A stretch of DNA of 64,000 nt from Anaerobacillus alkalidiazotrophicus (GTDB taxonomy: Bacteria > Bacillota > Bacilli > Bacillales_H > Anaerobacillaceae), in NCBI RefSeq assembly GCF_001866055.1, contig NZ_MLQS01000001.1, positions 836,145 to 900,144 on the forward strand. The letters are read 5' to 3'. Shown piece by piece: positions 26,999-38,546 of this stretch. The position numbers and the translations under genes were made by a program. The number at the start of each line of letters is the position of its first letter. Position 1 is the first letter of the stretch. The notes under the pieces are model-generated. The model saw nothing but the letters and a program-made list of their open reading frames with translations, searched no databases and was not told where the DNA came from.

Positions 26999-28358
26999 CG
27001 GTTATCGCCTCACTATCTTCCCTATCATTAACAACATTTACGACTTCCCAACTATTATTGTAATACATAAACCATCTCGGCTCTAAAATAACAAACGACT
27101 GCCGTTTAACCATCATATACCCTACATTAATATCTGTTAATAAATAAGGATTAAAATCCTCTATATTATTTATTGCTTTTATAACTTCATTACCCGATGG
27201 TAATCTCGTAGACTCGCTGAGATTAATAGGTTCTTCGTCAACGAAAAACAGTGGCCGCTTATATTGTTCTATACGGTTTCCAGTCCCTCGTTGTAGTGTG
27301 ATTTCGTATAAGTTATTTATCTCAAAAAAGTTGGCACGATATACCGGAATTCCATCAACAAAGAGTCGAAAAGTAATCTCATCCTTGCCACCTACTGGTT
27401 TTACAGAATCATAGTAATACGAATTAGTAAAGCCACCGTGACCATTCAAGAAATCCAGTCCAGTAAATAAAATATGTTTATCATTTCGGTCAATCCCATC
27501 ACCAAAAAACGGATTAATATACTGCAAAACATTACCGTTATTTAATACATTCATCATTCTATTACCATCTGTGAAGGATTCTTCGCCATTTGACTGCAAA
27601 TAGTTTTTTACAAAGCTGGGATCACTAAATAATGATTGTTTAAAATGTTCAGCAGATATCGTTTTTGCTAAATACGTGCCACTATTTATCGTTAAATCAT
27701 CTTCAGGTAAAAACACGGTTCCCATGAAGCCATTACCATAGTTAACAATATTATATGGGAATACTTCATAGTAACTTCCGTTTTTACCATCAACCGTTAT
27801 ATCTACTCTAAAGCTTTCTGTAGAAATATTTGTTATTGCATTAGCTACGACTTGCTCATTATTAGAAATGAACCGTGCATGAACTTGTTCTTTTCCATCA
27901 GTAGATTCAATAAAAAAAACAATCCTATCTATATTTCTAATAAAACTACTTTTATTATTCTTGAATTGAAAAAACTCATTTAAGGCTTCAAATGGAATAC
28001 TTGATGGAAAAATAAATTCAATCCCTTTAAAATTCTCATCAATCTCTAAATCTATAAAATTAGTAGTAACAGTTATTTGTTCTACTGATACCCCATGATA
28101 CTCATCATAATATTTTTGAATATACTCTGAGCTTCCAATGGGGGAAAATGATAAACCATCATTATAAAAAACAATTTGCTTTGGCCGAATTACTTGGTCT
28201 AAACCTTTTTCATCGCCAATTTGAGTACGATCAATATATTCTGTACTCTGTAATATTCTATAATTCGGCTGGAAAATCCAAATTTGATAAGTTAAGAACA
28301 CACTGAGTAAAATTAAGAGCCATAGAATGACGGTTTTTACATGTTCCATCATTATCAC
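26985..28358 (-). CDS. yycH: WalRK regulatory protein YycH
   Basis: The 457-residue protein has one N-terminal transmembrane helix (about 6-25) and a large extracytoplasmic part. It partners with YycI to control WalK. Its ATG overlaps the walK stop by 4 bp, consistent with coupled translation. Sequence conservation in this family is low; the assignment rests on the anchor, length and fixed gene order. Confidence 0.93.
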   Translation of the reverse strand: MIMMEHVKTVILWLLILLSVFLTYQIWIFQPNYRILQSTEYIDRTQIGDEKGLDQVIRPKQIVFYNDGLSFSPIGSSEYIQKYYDEYHGVSVEQITVTTNFIDLEIDENFKGIEFIFPSSIPFEALNEFFQFKNNKSSFIRNIDRIVFFIESTDGKEQVHARFISNNEQVVANAITNISTESFRVDITVDGKNGSYYEVFPYNIVNYGNGFMGTVFLPEDDLTINSGTYLAKTISAEHFKQSLFSDPSFVKNYLQSNGEESFTDGNRMMNVLNNGNVLQYINPFFGDGIDRNDKHILFTGLDFLNGHGGFTNSYYYDSVKPVGGKDEITFRLFVDGIPVYRANFFEINNLYEITLQRGTGNRIEQYKRPLFFVDEEPINLSESTRLPSGNEVIKAINNIEDFNPYLLTDINVGYMMVKRQSFVILEPRWFMYYNNSWEVVNVVNDREDSEAITDGLE

Positions 28359-30172
28359 TCACCACCTTTATCTGCCGAATAAGGTAAAGTTAATGTAATC
28401 CTTGTGCCAATATTCCATTCACTATTAATCGAAATGCTCCCACCATGAGCCGAGACAATTTGTTTTGCTATCGCTAACCCAAGACCAGTTCCACCTAATT
28501 TTCGCGAACGAGCCTTATCAACACGATAAAAACGATCAAAAACTTGTGGCAAGTTTTCCGCTGGTATTCCTACTCCTTCATCATTAACACTTATACTTAA
28601 TTCTTTTTCATTTTCTTTTAAGGAGATCGTAATTTCCCCACCCTCAGGAGAGTACTTGATAGCATTTGACAAGATATTATCGAGAACTTGAATAACTTTA
28701 TCCCGATCAACAGTGGCAAAAGTCGTATGATTAGGTATATCTCTATGAAAATAAATCTTATCATTATCAGAAACTAACTCATAACGGTCAATGACACTAT
28801 TTAATAATTTTGTCATATCAATCGTATCTAAATATAGGCGGTAGTCTTTACTATCCATCTTTGAAAGTTGCAGTAAATCGTTTACTAAACGAATCATTCG
28901 TTCTGTTTCAGTTTGAGCTACATTTAGAAATTTAGGAGCAATAGTTGGATCATGCAATGCGCCATCCTCAAGAGCCTCAAGATAACTTTTCATTGAAGTT
29001 AGAGGGGTTCTTAATTCATGGGATACATTTGCTACAAACTCTCGACGTTCCTGTTCGATTTTTTCCTCCTCAGTAACATCATGTATAACAGTAATAATTC
29101 CGTTATAACTACCGTCTTCTTTTTGAATAACAGAGAAATTTGCCTCTAATAAATACTCTTTATCGTTCTCACTAAAATCTAACAACAAAGAACCAGGGTT
29201 TCGGTACAAATCATCTATCGTTCTATCATCAAATACACGTAGTAATTCAACGATTGACTTACCTAAGACTTCCTCTTGGGAAACATTCAATAAATTCTCA
29301 GCCTGTTTATTCATTAATATAATGCTACCTTCTTTGTCCGAAGCAATAACCCCATCTGTCATATGGGAAAGAACTGAACTTAGCTTCCGCTTTTCCGCTT
29401 CTGTAGTAGCGTTTGCTTCTTTTAACTTCGTAGTTAGTTCATTAAACGTAATCGCTAACTGACCTATTTCATCTTTACCATAGACATGAACTTTTCTCGA
29501 AAAGTCTCCTATCCCCAATACTTGAGCTTGTTTCCGCATATCTAATATGGGCCTTGTAATAGTTTGAGCTAAAAATATTCCTAAACCACCAGTAATGACT
29601 AAAGCAATCAATGTACCCGTCATTAATATTTGATTTATTTGTTGCATTTGTTCATATATTTCTTCTATTGAAGCCTCGATATAAACTGCTCCAATCGTTT
29701 CATTATTTGAAATAACAGGTATAGCTAAAACCCGCATTCTATGTCCTGTTGTTTGATCACGGAGAATATCTCTATCTTTTGTTCCAAGTAAAGCTCTTTT
29801 CACACGTACTTCTGTCGTTCTCTGCCCAACAACGTGGCGCTTTTGAAAATTAGAAACACTTAAAACTACTTTGTGCTTATCAATAACCTGTACTTCTGCA
29901 TTCTCAATCGAAAAGAACTCTCGCAATAACACATCGATATCAGCATTTAAACTAGACGTCGTTTCATCTCTATTTTTTTTCATTTCTTGTTCAACGTTAT
30001 AAGCCAATAAATTTGCCCGTTCTTCTAACATTTCAAAATGATTTTCTACAAGTTGCTCTTCTAACTGTTTTGTAAAATAAACGCCAATCACTTGCATCGC
30101 TATTAAAATCAATAATACGTATATAATAACTATTTTTACTTGAATCGATTTAAAAAAACCGACTTTATGCAT
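28355..30172 (-). CDS. walK: Essential sensor histidine kinase WalK
   Basis: The 605-residue kinase has TM1 (about 13-31), an extracellular Cache-like domain, TM2 (about 182-202), HAMP, PAS (about 262-370), the H-box with phospho-His in FVANVSHELRTPLTS, and the ATPase domain with N-box NAIKYSPEG and G-boxes DEGVGIP and GTGLGLA. It senses cell-wall status, probably through lipid II or cleavage products, and phosphorylates WalR. It lies 2 bp after walR in the operon. Confidence 0.97.
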   Translation of the reverse strand: MHKVGFFKSIQVKIVIIYVLLILIAMQVIGVYFTKQLEEQLVENHFEMLEERANLLAYNVEQEMKKNRDETTSSLNADIDVLLREFFSIENAEVQVIDKHKVVLSVSNFQKRHVVGQRTTEVRVKRALLGTKDRDILRDQTTGHRMRVLAIPVISNNETIGAVYIEASIEEIYEQMQQINQILMTGTLIALVITGGLGIFLAQTITRPILDMRKQAQVLGIGDFSRKVHVYGKDEIGQLAITFNELTTKLKEANATTEAEKRKLSSVLSHMTDGVIASDKEGSIILMNKQAENLLNVSQEEVLGKSIVELLRVFDDRTIDDLYRNPGSLLLDFSENDKEYLLEANFSVIQKEDGSYNGIITVIHDVTEEEKIEQERREFVANVSHELRTPLTSMKSYLEALEDGALHDPTIAPKFLNVAQTETERMIRLVNDLLQLSKMDSKDYRLYLDTIDMTKLLNSVIDRYELVSDNDKIYFHRDIPNHTTFATVDRDKVIQVLDNILSNAIKYSPEGGEITISLKENEKELSISVNDEGVGIPAENLPQVFDRFYRVDKARSRKLGGTGLGLAIAKQIVSAHGGSISINSEWNIGTRITLTLPYSADKGGE

Positions 30173-30174
30173 AA

Positions 30175-30879
30175 TTAATTCCCCTCATGGTTCTTTAAAT
30201 AGTACCCGACTCCCCTACGTGTAATAATCCAAGTAGGATGACTAGGATTATCCTCTACCTTTTCCCTTAAACGCCTTACAGTTACATCGACAGTGCGAAC
30301 ATCACCAAAGTAATCATATCCCCACACTGCTTGCAATAAATGCTCACGAGTCATAACTTGTCCGATATGTTTTGCTAAATAATAGATTAACTCAAATTCA
30401 CGGTGTGTTAATTCGATAGCTTCCCCACGTTTGGTAACCTGATACGCATCAGGGTGAATGGTCAGCGAACCTATATTCAACTCTTTTTTTTCAGGTAATA
30501 CTTCTTCTGGTTGCTGTTGGTGACGTCTTATATTAGCTTTAACCCTCGCTAACAACTCCCTAGTGCTGAATGGCTTTGTTACATAGTCATCTGCTCCGAG
30601 TTCAAGACCTAATACTTTATCTATCTCAGAATCTTTAGCTGTGAGCATAATAATTGGCATATCATATTTTTTTCTGACTTCCCGACATACTTCCATACCG
30701 TCTTTCAGTGGTAACATAATATCTAGTAAAATTAAATCAGGTACTAAACTCGCAACTTTTTTTACCGCTTCTTCCCCATCATAAGCACACTCAACAAAAA
30801 AGCCTTCTTTTTCTAGACTAAACTTCAAAATATCTGCAATCGGCTGCTCATCATCAACTACTAAGATTTTCTTCACCAT
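30175..30879 (-). CDS. walR: Essential response regulator WalR
   Basis: The 234-residue OmpR/PhoB-type regulator has a receiver domain ([12 protein letters not shown]; phospho-Asp in LILLDIMLP, about residue 53; Lys in [10 protein letters not shown]) and a C-terminal winged helix ([27 protein letters not shown]). It controls cell-wall hydrolase genes. It is the first gene of the wal operon; the promoter should lie in 30880-31010, but I could not pick a unique one. Confidence 0.97.
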   Translation of the reverse strand: MVKKILVVDDEQPIADILKFSLEKEGFFVECAYDGEEAVKKVASLVPDLILLDIMLPLKDGMEVCREVRKKYDMPIIMLTAKDSEIDKVLGLELGADDYVTKPFSTRELLARVKANIRRHQQQPEEVLPEKKELNIGSLTIHPDAYQVTKRGEAIELTHREFELIYYLAKHIGQVMTREHLLQAVWGYDYFGDVRTVDVTVRRLREKVEDNPSHPTWIITRRGVGYYLKNHEGN

Positions 30880-31016
30880 TTTATTTTCAACTCCCAGTTT
30901 TTATAGAAAGTGTCTGATTTGACTGTTTCAAATATATTACTCTAGTGATTTAAGTCTCAACTATATTTTATCATATTATAAAAGCTTTTTTGCCCACTAC
31001 AATCTGGTTAGCATAT

Positions 31017-31100
31017 AAAAAGTCTGGCAACTACAACTATCGACGTAACACGACAAAACATTTGTTTTCATCACGTCTACACAAGTTGAAGTTACCAGAC
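31017..31100 (-). terminator. Terminator after the M23 hydrolase gene
   Basis: Long arms (GTCTGGCAACTACAACT at 31022 region and its partner at 31084-31100) form a hairpin followed by TTTTTATA on the minus strand. Confidence 0.7.
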
Positions 31101-31151
31101 CTCGAATGTATATTATTTTCATTACTTAAAGGCTACAAACCCCTATACAAA

Positions 31152-32666
31152 TTATCTATTTAAAAAATCCATTGGATTTTTTAGTTCTCCATTTTGATAA
31201 ACCTCAAAATGTAAATGGATACCAGTTGAATTACCAGTTGTACCCATCACACCAATCTTTTGTCCTCGAGCAACAGTTTGCCCTACTTTGACATCCATTG
31301 AAGCCAAATGAGCATATAACGTTCTCATACCATTATTATGATTAATAATAATTTTGTTGCCATAGCCGCCATCCCATCCAGCAAAAGTAACGGTACCATT
31401 ATCGGCTGCTAAAATATTATAATTGGATGGTCTTGCAATATCGATTCCTCTATGAAATCTACCCCAACGCATTCCTTGATAACTAGAAATATATCCACCT
31501 ACTGCAGGCCATGCTAATTGTCCAGTACCTCTTGATGGGGTTACTTTTGTTCCACGTAATACTACTCGATTTACTGGTTCTTTTGTTACATTTTCACTAA
31601 CAATTGTTCTTTCAATCGTTCTACCGTTTTCCCGGGTAATACTATAACTAACTACTCGTTCACCTTTTTGTCCTTCTTGTTGGACTTTCGTTTCACCACG
31701 CGACATATTAGCATCGTCTTTTGTTTCTGTCTGAAATGGTATATCTTCTTTAACTTTTGAAGCTTCTTCAATAATTACTTTTACGATCGGTTTATATACA
31801 GTAACATTTAATTCATCACCAATTTGTAACAATGTATCTTGTGTAACTTTTGGATTTAAAGCAAGGATTTCATCCATTGAAAGATTGCTTTCTTCAGCAA
31901 TTGTTCCAAGTACATCACCTGGTTCAACAACATAAACATCATCTTCTAATGTGCCTAAATTAATTTGTTTTACAGCATCCTCTACTGAAAGTATTTCCTC
32001 AGGATTTACGACAGCTTCACCAGATTCAATATCCTTTGATAACTTAATATCTAAGATAATCTTCTCTCCAACAGAAGGGTTTCTATCAAGCTCGTCATTT
32101 TCTTTTGCTTCCTGGAAATCTTTTAATTCTTCTTTTGAAACATATTGAAGCATTAACTTTTCAATTACCTCTAGGTACTCATCTTCACTACTCACATACG
32201 CAATTTCTTCACCCTCGACCTCTAGGGATATAGATTCAGCCTTCACACTTAACCTATTTTCTAATTTTTCTAACGTATCATCAGTATTAGTCCTAGCATT
32301 AAAAACAAGTTCAGGAATCATGTCAATCTCTTGCCCGATAACCAATGTCAGGTCTTCATAACTACCACTAAATTCTTGTAAAATATCATTCTTTAATTTT
32401 GTAACTAAAGAACTATCATTTACTGAACCGACTCTATTCCCATCAATATAAATGTGATAGATCGATTGTAAACCATTATTTTCGACCTCTTCTTGAGCGT
32501 TAACAAAACCAGTATGTAAGTTTGTTGCTAGTAGTGCTGTACATAGTCCTGCTCCAATGACTTTTTTATATTTATTAGTGAATGTTTTCAATAAATTAAG
32601 GTTTGTTTTTGTCTTACCTATTAAGCCTTTTGGTAGACGATCTAACCAGTGCTTATAGTGTTTCAT
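31152..32666 (-). CDS. M23 peptidoglycan endopeptidase with LysM and G5 domains
   Basis: The 504-residue exported protein has an N-terminal membrane or signal segment (about 36-57), a LysM domain (YVVEPGDVLGTIAEESNLSMDEILALNP, about residue 250), a G5-like domain with GERVVSYSITRENGRTIER, and a C-terminal M23 peptidase with zinc ligands in HRGIDIA and HLHFEVYQ. Such enzymes cut stem-peptide crosslinks for cell-wall growth or sporulation. It lies upstream of walR on the same strand but has its own terminator, so it is a separate unit. No WalR box was seen upstream. Confidence 0.93.
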   Translation of the reverse strand: MKHYKHWLDRLPKGLIGKTKTNLNLLKTFTNKYKKVIGAGLCTALLATNLHTGFVNAQEEVENNGLQSIYHIYIDGNRVGSVNDSSLVTKLKNDILQEFSGSYEDLTLVIGQEIDMIPELVFNARTNTDDTLEKLENRLSVKAESISLEVEGEEIAYVSSEDEYLEVIEKLMLQYVSKEELKDFQEAKENDELDRNPSVGEKIILDIKLSKDIESGEAVVNPEEILSVEDAVKQINLGTLEDDVYVVEPGDVLGTIAEESNLSMDEILALNPKVTQDTLLQIGDELNVTVYKPIVKVIIEEASKVKEDIPFQTETKDDANMSRGETKVQQEGQKGERVVSYSITRENGRTIERTIVSENVTKEPVNRVVLRGTKVTPSRGTGQLAWPAVGGYISSYQGMRWGRFHRGIDIARPSNYNILAADNGTVTFAGWDGGYGNKIIINHNNGMRTLYAHLASMDVKVGQTVARGQKIGVMGTTGNSTGIHLHFEVYQNGELKNPMDFLNR

Positions 32667-32856
32667 GGTTCTCCTCCTACGCTACTTTGTTCAATTTTTT
32701 TTATATTAGTAATATTAATGTTTTAATCATAAACTTCATACAACCTATTGTATTGTAACACATCTAGCTTAAAACGGTTTGATAAACTTATAATCGTAAT
32801 ATAACTGTATAATTATTGTTATTATTTAACAGATACCTTATGTTCCCGTACCCAAA

Positions 32857-32891
32857 AAATAAAAGTCTACCAAATAAATGATAGACTTTTA
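32857..32891 (-). terminator. Terminator of the tRNA operon
   Basis: AAAAGTCTA (32861-32869) pairs with TAGACTTTT (32882-32890) and is followed on the minus strand by ATTTTTT, 13 bp after tRNA-Thr. Confidence 0.85.
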
Positions 32892-32903
32892 TGTACAATA
32901 GAG

Positions 32904-32976
<73 letters not shown>

Positions 32977-32995
32977 ATACTATTAATTTATTTAG

Positions 32996-33071
<76 letters not shown>

Positions 33072-33103
33072 ACTATATTAGTCAAAAATACTAAAAACAA
33101 AAA

Positions 33104-33179
33104 TGGCGGACCCGACCGGGATCGAACCGGCGATCTCCTGCGTGACAGGCAGGCATGTTAACCGCTACACCACGGGTCC
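33104..33179 (-). tRNA. tRNA-Asp (anticodon GTC)
   Basis: A 76-nt gene with encoded CCA; acceptor GGACCCG/CGGGTCC, anticodon loop CTGTCAC. Confidence 0.97.
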
Positions 33180-33182
33180 ATT

Positions 33183-33541
<359 letters not shown>

Positions 33542-33663
33542 ATTTTTTGACGTGTCCACTATTTCTTCTTATAGTGACACTTCAAATCGTTACTTTGATC
33601 TTAACGTGCCGACAAGAACTATTATAACCACTTCCGTCTTGTTTTACAACAACAACTTAAAAT

Positions 33664-33738
33664 TGGTGACCCGTACGGGATTCGAACCCGTGTTACCGCC
33701 GTGAAAGGGCGGTGTCTTAACCGCTTGACCAACGGGCC
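33664..33738 (-). tRNA. tRNA-Glu (anticodon TTC)
   Basis: A 75-nt gene with encoded CCA; acceptor GGCCCGT/ACGGGTC, anticodon loop CTTTCAC. Confidence 0.97.
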
Positions 33739-33749
33739 AAAGATGAAAA

Positions 33750-33825
33750 TGGTGAGCCATGAAGGATTCGAACCTTCGACCCTCTGATTAAAAGTCAGAT
33801 GCTCTACCAACTGAGCTAATGGCTC
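33750..33825 (-). tRNA. tRNA-Lys (anticodon TTT)
   Basis: A 76-nt gene with encoded CCA; acceptor GAGCCAT/ATGGCTC, anticodon loop CTTTTAA. It is the first gene of the tRNA cluster. Confidence 0.97.
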
Positions 33826-33845
33826 ATCTCTTAACGACAAGATTT

Positions 33846-33874
33846 ATAATATCATATCTAAAAAACAAATGCAA
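33846..33874 (-). promoter_or_regulatory. tRNA cluster promoter
   Basis: TTGCAT (33869-33874) and TATTAT (33846-33851) on the minus strand with a 17-bp spacer, about 20 bp before tRNA-Lys. Confidence 0.75.
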
Positions 33875-34003
33875 CACTTTTTCCGAAAAAACTTTTTAAA
33901 AAATAATGTGACTTGTTTTTGCAACACTTTTACTAGAATATACAATTACTAAATAAAAATCAAGTTTTTTTAAAAAAATTCTCTACCCTCTATATAAGAG
34001 TTC

Positions 34004-34120
34004 AATTGAAATCAGTTGCTTGACTGAAGTGACCGAACTCGTAGACTGCTTGCACTAGACAGTTTCTAAGTTAGAAATTTATAAAGCTGAACTTCAATCA
34101 GTGAGGGTTTTACTGCCCCT
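34004..34120. repeat. Dispersed intergenic repeat, partial copy
   Basis: It contains GAAGTGACCGAACTCGTAG followed by AGACAGTTTCTAAGTTAG, closely matching segments near 55045-55105 and 59700-59765. A second part (CTTCAATCAGTGAGG) recurs inverted near 50675. Non-coding. Confidence 0.7.
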
Positions 34121-34157
34121 TAAAAGTGGAATAAATAATTCTTATTTTTTTTTAAAA

Positions 34158-34187
34158 GAGCACGAGTTATTAATAAACTCGTACTCC
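34158..34187 (-). terminator. Terminator of purA
   Basis: GAGCACGAGTT pairs with AACTCGTACTC and is followed by TTTT and a mixed T/A run on the minus strand, 30-60 bp after the purA stop. Confidence 0.7.
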
Positions 34188-34214
34188 AATTTAATCATTA
34201 TTGAACTTGAGATC

Positions 34215-35567
<1,353 letters not shown>

Positions 35568-35581
35568 TCAAAACCATAGTA

Positions 35582-35610
35582 AGTGTAACAATTTACTAAA
35601 GTAAAGTCAA
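35582..35610 (-). promoter_or_regulatory. purA promoter
   Basis: TTGACT (35605-35610) and TACACT (35582-35587) with a 17-bp spacer on the minus strand. Confidence 0.7.
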
Positions 35611-35611
35611 T

Positions 35612-35656
35612 AAAATCCGAACGATTTATTAGTAATGTAATGATTTGTTCGTAAAA
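35612..35656. promoter_or_regulatory. Two inverted PurBoxes (PurR operator)
   Basis: AAAATCCGAACGATTT (35612-35627) faces a minus-strand TTTTACGAACAAATCA (35641-35656). Both fit the Bacillus PurBox core CCGAAC/CGAAC. The opposed pair lies immediately upstream of the purA -35 box, as in known PurR-controlled genes. Confidence 0.75.
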
Positions 35657-35829
35657 ACTTTTTCTATAAGAAAACATAAAAAAAATGTTGATTCGACTAA
35701 ATGATCATTATAAAAGACTCCATAATTGTTCTTCTCTTGTAGTATTTCGGTTAGATTTCCATATTGATACATAGTCATGCTCTATTTGGTTATCCTAAAG
35801 CACTATTTCCTTAATCCCAATTCAAAATT

Positions 35830-35863
35830 AAGGCTTAGAGATCATCTTTAATCCCTAAGCCTT
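35830..35863 (-). terminator. Terminator of the queCDEF operon
   Basis: AAGGCTTAG.GAT pairs with ATC.CTAAGCCTT, about 30 bp after the queF stop. Confidence 0.75.
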
Positions 35864-35892
35864 TTAACTAAATGCTATACTCAGCAGCTTGA

Positions 35893-36384
35893 TTACCTAT
35901 TATCAACTTTTTCTGGGTACATGTCATGGTTAAACATTCGTTGCTTTGCCATCTCTTCAAACATTGTTCCTTTTTTCCCATAGTTTGCGTAAGGATCAAT
36001 TGAGATACCACCTCGTGGCGTGAATTTCCCCCATACTTCAATATACTTCGGATCCATCAACTCAATTAGATCTTTCATAATAATGTTGATACAATCTTCA
36101 TGGAAGTCCCCTTGGTTACGGAAACTAAAAAGATAGAGCTTTAACGATTTACTTTCAACCATTTTTTCACTAGGTATATATGAAATATAGATCGTTGCGA
36201 AATCAGGTTGACCTGTTTTTGGGCAAAGGCTTGTAAATTCAGGACAATTAAATTTTACCCAATAATCATTGTCTAGATGCTTATTCTCAAAAGTCTCTAA
36301 AATTGATTTATCATATTCGAATTTATATTCGACATTTTGGTTACCTAACAAAGATACACCTTCTAATTCATGATCTTTTCTCAA
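35893..36384 (-). CDS. queF: NADPH-dependent 7-cyano-7-deazaguanine reductase
   Basis: QueF reduces preQ0 to preQ1, the last step before tRNA exchange. The 163-residue protein is the short unimodular type (T-fold) with the catalytic Cys in [11 protein letters not shown] (about residue 54), the family motif ESKSLKLY and the preQ0-binding Glu around FHED. It is the last gene of the queC-D-E-F operon. Confidence 0.97.
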   Translation of the reverse strand: MRKDHELEGVSLLGNQNVEYKFEYDKSILETFENKHLDNDYWVKFNCPEFTSLCPKTGQPDFATIYISYIPSEKMVESKSLKLYLFSFRNQGDFHEDCINIIMKDLIELMDPKYIEVWGKFTPRGGISIDPYANYGKKGTMFEEMAKQRMFNHDMYPEKVDNR

Positions 36385-36387
36385 TGT

Positions 36388-37122
36388 TTACACTCCTTTT
36401 TTATTACCCCAAAGTAACGTATGAAGTTGTGGTAATACTCTTACATTATTGAATTCTGGATCAACGACAACTTTACTAACAAGCCATTCTAATTTTTGAA
36501 TTAACATTAAAGCAAGTCGTTCGTTACTCTCATCAGATAAATCTTCATTCCCTACCTGTAAATAAAAAGGTACTGCAGGAAATTTTTTATGAACATTCTT
36601 TGCATATTGTAAATCTTTATCATTAAAAATAACTACTTTTATACTAACGTGCCCATTATCTATTCTTTTAGTTAAGAGTTGTAATATATCCTCTAATCTA
36701 TCAAAATCTGTCTTCATACCACTGCTAGGGGGCTTAGGTGAAATCGTTAAATCGTCAATCTCAACCATCCAATCTTGCCAAACACTACCTTGTGTTTCTA
36801 GACCAACCTTGAAATTTTTCTCCTTTAGTAAACGAATAAGAGTGCTCAATGACTTAATAAGAGCTGGATTCCCCCCTGAAATCGTCACATGTTCAAAATT
36901 ATCGAGTCCTATTTTCTCTAATTCTCTAAAGATCTCTTCAGCATTCATCATCGTAATGTCTTCTTTGCCACTGCCATCCCAAGTAAAAGCAGAATCACAC
37001 CAAGAGCATTGGTAATCACAACCTGCCGTTCTAATAAAAATAGTTTTTTTACCAATAACGGCCCCTTCACCTTGAATGGTTGGACCGAAAATTTCAATGA
37101 CTGGTATTTTCATTCCATCCAC
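36388..37122 (-). CDS. queE: 7-carboxy-7-deazaguanine synthase
   Basis: QueE is a radical SAM enzyme converting 6-carboxytetrahydropterin to 7-carboxy-7-deazaguanine. The 244-residue protein has the cluster motif TAGCDYQCSWCDSAF (CX3CX2C), substrate residues near GEG(A) at IQGEGAVIG, and the PxPP segment ISPKPPSSGM. It overlaps queD by 13 bp and ends 3 bp before queF. Confidence 0.97.
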   Translation of the reverse strand: MDGMKIPVIEIFGPTIQGEGAVIGKKTIFIRTAGCDYQCSWCDSAFTWDGSGKEDITMMNAEEIFRELEKIGLDNFEHVTISGGNPALIKSLSTLIRLLKEKNFKVGLETQGSVWQDWMVEIDDLTISPKPPSSGMKTDFDRLEDILQLLTKRIDNGHVSIKVVIFNDKDLQYAKNVHKKFPAVPFYLQVGNEDLSDESNERLALMLIQKLEWLVSKVVVDPEFNNVRVLPQLHTLLWGNKKGV

Positions 37123-37598
37123 TCTCTTCTAGCTTCTGCATAGCTCGTTGGTGTTTCAAATAAACGAACAAACTCAACTCGTGGCTTTAACGTCTTGAAT
37201 TGACTGTCTTTCAAATAGTCAGCCATTTTTTCATAAATCCATACAACCATATTTTCTGCTGTTGTATTCATAAGCGGTAATGTCTCATTTAAATATCTAT
37301 GATCTAAATAAATTTCAATTTGTTCTTTCCAGATTTTCTTAATATCACCAAAATCAATGGCAATACCAATTTCATCTGTTAGCGAACTAATTCCAAAAAC
37401 GACTTTATACGTATGACCGTGTAGGTTCTTACATTTACCTTCATAATGATGAAGATGATGAGCTGCATCAAATGTGAACTCTTTACTTACTAGGACTCGT
37501 TTATTATGATATCTTAGCTGTTCTTTTTGAATATCTTCACCAAACTTTTGAAGCTTATCGACAATACGAAAACCAAATAAGTTATGACTGTTACACAT
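37110..37598 (-). CDS. queD: 6-carboxy-5,6,7,8-tetrahydropterin synthase
   Basis: QueD converts dihydroneopterin triphosphate to carboxytetrahydropterin. The 162-residue T-fold protein carries the zinc histidines in [10 protein letters not shown] and LHGHTYK and the catalytic Cys in [12 protein letters not shown] 37598 has AAAGGAGGAG before it and overlaps queC by 8 bp. The N-terminal extension of about 35 residues before the core is a little longer than minimal homologs. Confidence 0.96.
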   Translation of the reverse strand: MCNSHNLFGFRIVDKLQKFGEDIQKEQLRYHNKRVLVSKEFTFDAAHHLHHYEGKCKNLHGHTYKVVFGISSLTDEIGIAIDFGDIKKIWKEQIEIYLDHRYLNETLPLMNTTAENMVVWIYEKMADYLKDSQFKTLKPRVEFVRLFETPTSYAEARREWME

Positions 37599-38256
37599 TG
37601 GCTGCTCCTCCTTTTTGCTCCTCTAAATGCTTACGTAATCCTTCTTTACGGAGCTTACAAGCTGGGCACTCACCGCACCCGTCACCAATAATACCGTTGT
37701 AACAAGTTAACGTTTTTTCTCTTACATATTCAAAGGCACCTAGTTTATCAGCAAGGGCCCATGTTTCTTTTTTATCAATCCACATTAATGGTGTATGAAT
37801 GACAAACTGATAGTCCATCGATAAATTTAACGTGACATTTAAAGATTTTATAAACACGTCACGGCAATCTGGGTACCCTGAAAAATCTGTTTCACATACA
37901 CCTGTAATTATATTTTTTATTCCTTTGGCTTTTGCCATGATAGCTGCAAACGATAGAAAGAGATGATTCCTACCATCTACAAATGTTGAAGGTAATTCTC
38001 CTTCTCCACCTTCTTTTATCTCTATGTCACTTCTAGTTAATGCATTTGAAGTGAGTTGATTTAAAAGACTCATATCTATAACCGTATTTTCTACACCTAG
38101 ATCACTAGCAATTGCCTTTGCAACATCAATTTCTTTATTATGCCTTTGGTTATAATCAAACGTTACCGTTTCGACTACATCAAAGTTTTTCAGTGCCCAA
38201 AATAGACAAGTAGTCGAATCTTGTCCACCACTAAACACCACCAATGCTTTTTTCAT
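37591..38256 (-). CDS. queC: 7-cyano-7-deazaguanine synthase
   Basis: QueC makes preQ0 from carboxydeazaguanine with ATP and ammonia. The 221-residue protein has the PP-loop [13 protein letters not shown] near its N-terminus and four zinc cysteines in [18 protein letters not shown]. It is the first gene of the operon, with the preQ1 riboswitch covering its ribosome binding site. Confidence 0.97.
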   Translation of the reverse strand: MKKALVVFSGGQDSTTCLFWALKNFDVVETVTFDYNQRHNKEIDVAKAIASDLGVENTVIDMSLLNQLTSNALTRSDIEIKEGGEGELPSTFVDGRNHLFLSFAAIMAKAKGIKNIITGVCETDFSGYPDCRDVFIKSLNVTLNLSMDYQFVIHTPLMWIDKKETWALADKLGAFEYVREKTLTCYNGIIGDGCGECPACKLRKEGLRKHLEEQKGGAANV

Positions 38257-38263
38257 ATTTAAA

Positions 38264-38307
38264 CACTCCTTAGTTTTTTTTAACGAGAGGAGATCGCGAA
38301 CTCTCGA
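38264..38307 (-). promoter_or_regulatory. PreQ1-I riboswitch
   Basis: On the minus strand CGAGAGTTCGCGATCTC is followed by CTCTCG, an A-rich stretch and AACTAAGGAG, which is the P1/loop/A-rich tail order of the preQ1 class I aptamer. The Shine-Dalgarno AAGGAG is part of the tail, so ligand binding should block translation of queC. Confidence 0.85.
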
Positions 38308-38546
38308 TTTTATTAAGAAAATTTTATAATCTTCTATAAGACTCTTCTTAGAAAATGCCTCTCACTATTTTACATACTCGCTCCCATAAACACAAGATGT
38401 CCCCTCTAGAATATACTGGAGGGGACTGCAAAATATGCTATTTAAACTACTCGTAACGCTCTGAGGCAAACTTCCTCGTCACATAGCTGCACGATGTAAT
38501 CCATGAAGTAACTCACGATGTGATTGAAGTCAGTGGCTACGCCATC
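38308..38546. other. Gap between queC leader and dnaB
   Basis: It holds a GTCCCCTC/GAGGGGAC hairpin (38399-38426) that may terminate dnaB, and a short piece (GATGTGATTGAAGTCAGTGG, about 38516-38535) resembling the dispersed repeats. No gene. Confidence 0.5.

Noticed and set aside
31951..32148. 65-residue Ser-rich plus-strand ORF
   Set aside because: It is antisense to the M23 hydrolase gene; composition is typical of a shadow frame.
32700..32830. WalR binding site upstream of the M23 hydrolase gene
   Set aside because: TGTTAC is present, but the second TGTWAH half-site at the required 5-bp spacing is not.
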